Assembly (NCBI GenBank): GCA_026986655.1
Contig: JALSOD010000028.1
Coordinates: 1 to 18,168 of the forward strand
DNA: 18,168 bases
Direction: 5' to 3'
From: Caldifarciminota bacterium
GTDB lineage: Bacteria; Hydrothermota; Hydrothermia; B15-G9; WFZT01
This document shows positions 14,258 through 18,168 of the stretch, piece after piece. Below the pieces are notes generated by a model. The model made no database searches and was not told the DNA's origin. It saw only the letters and a list, made by a program, of their open reading frames with translations. How positions within the stretch are numbered: position 1 is the stretch's first letter; every line of letters begins with the position of its first letter. The translations under genes were made by a program, and so were the position numbers.

Positions 14258-15306
14258 AGGTGGGTATAGACGTCACACCAGTTTTAAATAAGATCCCACG
14301 TGGTATAGGAAGTTACATTTTTGAACTCACAACACACATGCTGGATGTCGAGTACAAATATCTTTACAAAATTTCAAGATTAAAGTACCCTAACAGATTG
14401 AGGAGATTGTGGAGTAGAGGATGGCCTTTTTTTGAGATAGGGGAGAAAGCTATTTTCCCGGTTAAATTTCAGATTTTTCACGGCACGGATGCTTATCTTC
14501 CAAAGAATGGGAAGATTGGCAAGATTTTAACGATCCACGATGTATACCCGATTATTGATTCTCCTGAAGGTAGGGCTGCGGCAAAAATTAGAAGGGCATT
14601 AAAAAGGGAACCTGACGCGTTGATACTGATTTCAGAATTTGCGAAGAAAGAATTTTTGAGATACTTTCCCGGGTTTGAGGACAAAATCTTTGTCATTTAC
14701 CACGGAGTATCGGATTTCTGGAAGGTGTTGAAGAGCAAAGAGTGCGACTTTATTTATAAAAAATTTGGTATTGAGAGGCGTTTCTACTTCTACGCTGGAG
14801 ATTCGGAGAAAAGGAAAAATTTAGATAATCTCCTCATTGCATTTTCCCATTTGAAAGAAAATGTTCAACTTGTGATTGCCGGTGGATTCCTTAAGGAATC
14901 CCACAGGAAACTCATTGAAAAACAGGGTATTAGAGACAGGGTTATTGAGGTTGGATATGTAACAAGGAAAGAGCTCAGGTGTTTTTACAACCTTGCAATT
15001 GCTTTTGTTTTTGTCAGTCTGTATGAAGGATTTGGTTTGCCGTTGCTCGAGGCTATGAGGTGTGGAGTACCAGTGGTAGCCTCGGACATTGAGGTGTTCC
15101 GGGAATTGGCAGATGGTGGGTTTGTGAAGGTAGACCCGTTTTCCCCTCTGAATATCGCTGAGGGGTTACGTTTGGTGCTTGATCCTCAGAAGAGGCGCAC
15201 GCTTGTGGAATTGGGATTGCAGATTGCAAGCCGATTTACATGGTCAAAAACAGCTACAGAAACTCGAAAAGTTTATAATTTAGTGGTAAATTATGTTAAA
15301 GCATGA
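14248..15306 (+). CDS. GT-B glycosyltransferase, family-4 type
   Basis: The 352-residue protein has a Rossmann-like N-lobe opening LKVGIDVTPVLN and RGIGSYIFEL, with HGTDAYLP and LTIHDVYPI in the acceptor lobe, and a C-lobe with FYAGDSEKRKNLDNLLIAF (180-198) and the nucleotide-sugar motif EGFGLPLLEAM, E260 and E268 forming the E-x7-E pair. These are hallmarks of GT4 enzymes that transfer sugars from UDP- or GDP-sugars in cell-surface polysaccharide or LPS assembly. Donor and acceptor cannot be read. The segment between the first two motifs is shorter than in most GT4 members. The gene overlaps folC by 10 nt and the sigma-54 activator gene by 14 nt. The acyltransferase two genes on may act on the same glycan. 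Confidence 0.9.
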   Translation: MSLKVGIDVTPVLNKIPRGIGSYIFELTTHMLDVEYKYLYKISRLKYPNRLRRLWSRGWPFFEIGEKAIFPVKFQIFHGTDAYLPKNGKIGKILTIHDVYPIIDSPEGRAAAKIRRALKREPDALILISEFAKKEFLRYFPGFEDKIFVIYHGVSDFWKVLKSKECDFIYKKFGIERRFYFYAGDSEKRKNLDNLLIAFSHLKENVQLVIAGGFLKESHRKLIEKQGIRDRVIEVGYVTRKELRCFYNLAIAFVFVSLYEGFGLPLLEAMRCGVPVVASDIEVFRELADGGFVKVDPFSPLNIAEGLRLVLDPQKRRTLVELGLQIASRFTWSKTATETRKVYNLVVNYVKA

Positions 15307-16276
15307 AAAAATCGTTATCATAGGTGAGCATCCCAAGTTCCTTGAAGCCCTGAGACTTGCAAAAAGAGCTGCAGAGACAGGTGTAAAAACTATTCTCTTA
15401 ACGGGTGAAACCGGTACAGGGAAGGAGGTCTTTGCGAGGTATATCCACGAACACAGTACACGCGCTAAAGGTCCCTTTATTCCGGTTGATTGTACTACCA
15501 TTCCAGAAAACTTACTTGAATCAGAGCTTTTTGGGTTTGTAAAGGGAGCATTTACGGGAGCAATTAAAAGTCGTAAAGGTCTTGTTGGGCTTGCCGATGG
15601 TGGTACTCTCCTGATAGATGAAATTGGCAATATGCCCATTAATGTACAGAATAAGCTTTTAAGATTTTTGGAAACCAGAAGATACAGAGCCATTGGTGCA
15701 GAAGAGGAAAAAGAGGTGGATGTCCAGGTAATAGCTGCTACTAATGTTGATCTGACCAAACTTATTAAGAAAGGGGCCTTTAGAAAGGATCTTTATTATA
15801 GGTTGAGTACTATCAACATAATTTTACCCCCTCTTCGGGAAAGAGGGAATGACGTGATCTTGCTTGCAGAATATTTCTTAAAAAGATTCCTTAGAGAATA
15901 CAATGTAAAAAAGAAGAGATTTACCCCTGATGCATACCAAAAGTTGCTCTCCTACACCTGGCCGGGTAATGTCAGGGAATTGCGAAACGTAGTTGAAAGT
16001 GCTGTTCTTATGTCTAACGGGGAGCTCATAAAAGCCAGTGATATACATTTCAAGTCATCATATTCAAGAAAAACACTAAATGTGATTCCCAGCCCTCAAA
16101 AAAACAAAATCGTATTGCAGTTCGATGTTAGCGAGTTCAACATGGAAAATATAGAGCGAACTGTTATTATAGAAGCCCTGAAGTATACAGGGTGGAACAA
16201 GAGAAAAGCTGCTGAACTCCTTGGAGTTTCGAGGATGAATCTGATACGTAAGATCAAAAAATACGGGATCGAATAG
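15293..16276 (+). CDS. Sigma-54-dependent activator lacking a receiver domain
   Basis: The 327-residue protein begins directly with an AAA+ sigma-54 interaction domain: Walker A GETGTGKE (38-45), sigma-54 contact loop GAFTGA (85-90), Walker B TLLIDEIG (105-112), arginine-finger segment FRKDLYYRL (163-171) and YTWPGNVRELRNVVE (221-235). A Fis-type helix-turn-helix ends the protein (288-327, NKRKAAELLGVSRMNLIRKI). There is no N-terminal receiver, GAF or PAS domain, so activity must be controlled otherwise, for example by level or a partner, as with PspF. It would remodel RNA polymerase-sigma-54 at -24/-12 promoters. Its targets are unknown, and I found no -24/-12 site in the window. The start overlaps the glycosyltransferase gene by 14 nt. 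Confidence 0.92.
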   Translation: MLKHEKIVIIGEHPKFLEALRLAKRAAETGVKTILLTGETGTGKEVFARYIHEHSTRAKGPFIPVDCTTIPENLLESELFGFVKGAFTGAIKSRKGLVGLADGGTLLIDEIGNMPINVQNKLLRFLETRRYRAIGAEEEKEVDVQVIAATNVDLTKLIKKGAFRKDLYYRLSTINIILPPLRERGNDVILLAEYFLKRFLREYNVKKKRFTPDAYQKLLSYTWPGNVRELRNVVESAVLMSNGELIKASDIHFKSSYSRKTLNVIPSPQKNKIVLQFDVSEFNMENIERTVIIEALKYTGWNKRKAAELLGVSRMNLIRKIKKYGIE

Positions 16277-16323
16277 ATTTTCCTACCTTTGATCACTAAA
16301 ATTTAAGCAGGGAGGAAAGAAAG

Positions 16324-17073
16324 ATGATACACAAAACAGCTAAGATCGGAGAGAATGTTCAGATAGGTTATAACGTCATAATTGGTGCAAATGTAATTAT
16401 CGGGGACAATACCTCGATTGGAAACAACGTCGTCATCCATGATGACACCCAAATTGGAGCAAACGTCAGGATAGATGACAATACAGTTATTGGAAAACTG
16501 CCCATGAAGGCGGCAATGTCTGCTGTTACGAAGGATAAGGAATTGCCACCCCTGGAAATTGGAGATAACGTTCTCATAGGTGCCAATGTTGTAATTTACA
16601 GAGGGGCCAAAATTGGAAACAAGGTCTTAATTGCTGATCTCGCATCTGTCCGTGAAGACGTTGAGATTGGAGATTTCACGATCATTGGTAGAGGCGTGAC
16701 TGTTGAGAACAGGGTTAAGATTGGTAAAAAGTGTAAGATTGAAACTGAGGCCTATATTACTGCACTTTCTACGATTGAAGACTACTGCTTCATAGCCCCA
16801 GAGGTTACATTTACCAATGATAATTTCCTTGGCAGGACAAAGGAAAGGTTTAAATACCATAAAGGGGTGACATTAAAGAGAGGTGCGAGGGTTGGCGCGA
16901 ATACGACGTTTCTGCCCGGAATAACTGTTGGTGAGGATGCGCTCGTCGCTGCGGGATCGGTTGTAACTAAGGATGTGCCACCACGCAAAATAGTTTTGGG
17001 AGTACCTGCAAGGGTATGGAAGGATGTTCCACCTGAGCAGCTCCTTGAAAACCAGGATTATTACGAGGAATAA
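16324..17073 (+). CDS. Left-handed beta-helix sugar N-acyltransferase (WbpD/WlbB-like)
   Basis: The 249-residue protein is built from hexapeptide repeats of the [LIV]-G-x-x form throughout (IGENVQIGYNVIIGANVIIG...). After residue 150 come PEVTFTNDNFLGR (157-169) and then KRGARVGANTTFLPGITVGEDALV and AAGSVVTKDVPPRKIVLGVPARV. That ending is characteristic of acetyl-CoA-dependent N-acetyltransferases acting on UDP- or dTDP-amino sugars (WbpD, WlbB, QdtC type). It forms a trimeric prism in the cytoplasm. At 249 residues it is longer than WbpD (about 190) owing to extra N-terminal coils. A GGAGG site lies before ATG 16324, after a 47-nt gap with no clear promoter. It probably serves glycan synthesis with the glycosyltransferase gene upstream. 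The sugar substrate is unknown. Confidence 0.87.
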   Translation: MIHKTAKIGENVQIGYNVIIGANVIIGDNTSIGNNVVIHDDTQIGANVRIDDNTVIGKLPMKAAMSAVTKDKELPPLEIGDNVLIGANVVIYRGAKIGNKVLIADLASVREDVEIGDFTIIGRGVTVENRVKIGKKCKIETEAYITALSTIEDYCFIAPEVTFTNDNFLGRTKERFKYHKGVTLKRGARVGANTTFLPGITVGEDALVAAGSVVTKDVPPRKIVLGVPARVWKDVPPEQLLENQDYYEE

Positions 17074-17075
17074 AG

Positions 17076-18168
17076 ATGTCAAAGAAAACGCCACTTTATG
17101 ATGCGCATGTAAAACTTAGGGCAAAAATTGTTGACTTTGCAGGTTTTAAAATGCCCCTACAGTATGTGAGTATAACGAAAGAACATCAATGGGTCAGGAC
17201 CCATGCTGGCTTGTTTGATGTTTCTCACATGGGTGAAATTGAAGTTCGTGGAGATCGAGCTCTGGAATTTGTTTCCTACGTGACTTCAAACGATCCGACA
17301 AAACTCGCCCCTTTTCAGGTCCAGTATTCTGCGTTTCCCACACACGAAGGAACAGTAATAGATGATCTCCTTGTTTATAAACTGGAGGACTATTTCCTTC
17401 TTGTTGTGAATGCTTCCAATATTGACAAGGATTACAACTGGCTTCTTGAACATAAATTTGCATACGGGGTGGAGGTGATAAATAGGTCAGATGAGTTTGC
17501 AGAGCTTGCACTCCAGGGTCCGGAGAGCGAGGAAGTTCTTCAAAAATTAGTGGACATAGATTTGTCGAAAATCGGCTATTATTGGGCTGCACGCGGTAAA
17601 GTGCTTGGCAAAGATGCTCTCATCTCACGAACAGGTTATACTGGCGAAGATGGTTTTGAAATTTACCTTAAACCAGAAGATGTTGAAGAAGTGTTCTTCA
17701 AACTCCTGGAAAACGATAGGGTCAAGCCCGCAGGACTTGGTGCCAGGGATACCCTGAGGCTTGAGATGGGGTATTGCCTTTACGGTAATGATATTGATGA
17801 AACCACAAATTTGCTGGAAGCCGGTCTCGGCTGGATAACAAAGCTAAACAAAAACGATTTTGTCGGGAAGGAAACTCTGCTGAAGATTAAAGAGGCTGGA
17901 TTGAAGAGAAAAAGAGTCGGCTTTGAGGCTCAAAATCCTACAGACATTCCTCGTCATGGGTACAAAATTTATGACGATGATTCGGAAATTGGGATTGTGA
18001 CAAGCGGAACCTTTTCGCCTTCCCTGAAGAAAGGCATCGGAATGGGGTATGTACCGGTTAATTTTGCTAAAGACGGAACGGAGATTTGGGTTGATATCCG
18101 GGGTAAAAAGGCGAGATTTTCAATTGTAAAAATGCCTTTTTATAAAGAAGGAACGGTAAAAAATAGGT
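17076..18168 (+). CDS. gcvT: Glycine cleavage system T protein (aminomethyltransferase), 3' end outside window
   Basis: 364 codons are open from ATG 17076 to the right edge without a stop. The usual family length and the C-terminal strand reached (FSIVKMPFYKEG) mean that only a few residues are missing. The T protein transfers the methylene group from the lipoyl H protein to tetrahydrofolate and releases ammonia. Seen: TPLYDAHVKLRAKIVDFAGFKMPLQY (5-30), HAGLFDVSHMGEIEV (43-57), GTVIDDLLVY (92-101) with the catalytic-type Asp at 96, ALQGP, RTGYTGEDGFEIY, ARDTLRLEMGYCLYGND and the closing GTFSPSLKKGIGMGYV. It begins 2 nt after the acyltransferase stop. Other gcv genes are expected downstream, beyond the window. 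Confidence 0.95.
   Translation, partial: MSKKTPLYDAHVKLRAKIVDFAGFKMPLQYVSITKEHQWVRTHAGLFDVSHMGEIEVRGDRALEFVSYVTSNDPTKLAPFQVQYSAFPTHEGTVIDDLLVYKLEDYFLLVVNASNIDKDYNWLLEHKFAYGVEVINRSDEFAELALQGPESEEVLQKLVDIDLSKIGYYWAARGKVLGKDALISRTGYTGEDGFEIYLKPEDVEEVFFKLLENDRVKPAGLGARDTLRLEMGYCLYGNDIDETTNLLEAGLGWITKLNKNDFVGKETLLKIKEAGLKRKRVGFEAQNPTDIPRHGYKIYDDDSEIGIVTSGTFSPSLKKGIGMGYVPVNFAKDGTEIWVDIRGKKARFSIVKMPFYKEGTVKNR

Noticed and set aside
15280..15759. 159-codon open frame antisense to the sigma-54 activator
   Set aside because: It mirrors conserved AAA+ codons, has a Ser/Pro-rich low-information product and no ribosome site.
17194..17592. 132-codon open frame antisense to gcvT
   Set aside because: It lies wholly within a well-conserved gene on the other strand and resembles no protein I recognise.

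Overview
The window looks like chromosomal DNA of an uncultured double-membrane (Gram-negative-type) bacterium. It encodes a DUF5916 outer-membrane beta-barrel protein, a DUF3108 exported protein, EIIA-Ntr, a sigma-54 activator and sugar-modification genes, next to a RicT/PSP1 protein and a C4 zinc-ribbon protein. Such a mix fits deep-branching or FCB-like candidate phyla (for example candidate division WOR-3), but this placement is inference. Genes are packed tightly, many with 4-nt ATGA overlaps. No tRNA, rRNA, CRISPR array or insertion sequence was seen.

Left edge (1-1506, minus strand): a truncated secreted protein with a GATase-like fold, and a ferritin-VIT1 membrane fusion of the MbfA type.

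Accessory core (about 1540-7202, plus strand): what appears to be an undescribed RiPP system. An AT-rich control region is followed by two tiny precursor genes (1737-1826 and 1868-1966), a radical SAM/SPASM peptide maturase (2049-3386), an ABC exporter without a peptidase domain (3389-5032), a DUF5916 outer-membrane protein (5016-7001), a third precursor gene (7017-7139) and a probable terminator. All three peptides, found by reading the sequence, carry the same motif C-x-C-F-[LI]-x-x-C and differ elsewhere. The layout suggests precursor synthesis, radical modification, inner-membrane export and passage across the outer membrane.

Middle (7184-9355): a frameshifted RsuA/RluB pseudouridine synthase on the minus strand, then a divergent TetR regulator whose stop codon directly abuts, in the same frame, a BtuF-like binding protein.

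Minus-strand operon (11993 down to 9303): ptsN, a short zinc-ribbon protein, tyrS and a DUF3108 protein, chained by 4-nt overlaps. The last gene overlaps the convergent btuF-like gene by 53 bp.

Right part (12174-18168, plus strand): ricT-like PSP1 gene, folC, a family-4-type glycosyltransferase, a sigma-54 activator without a receiver domain, a left-handed beta-helix acyltransferase and gcvT, which runs off the edge just before its expected end.
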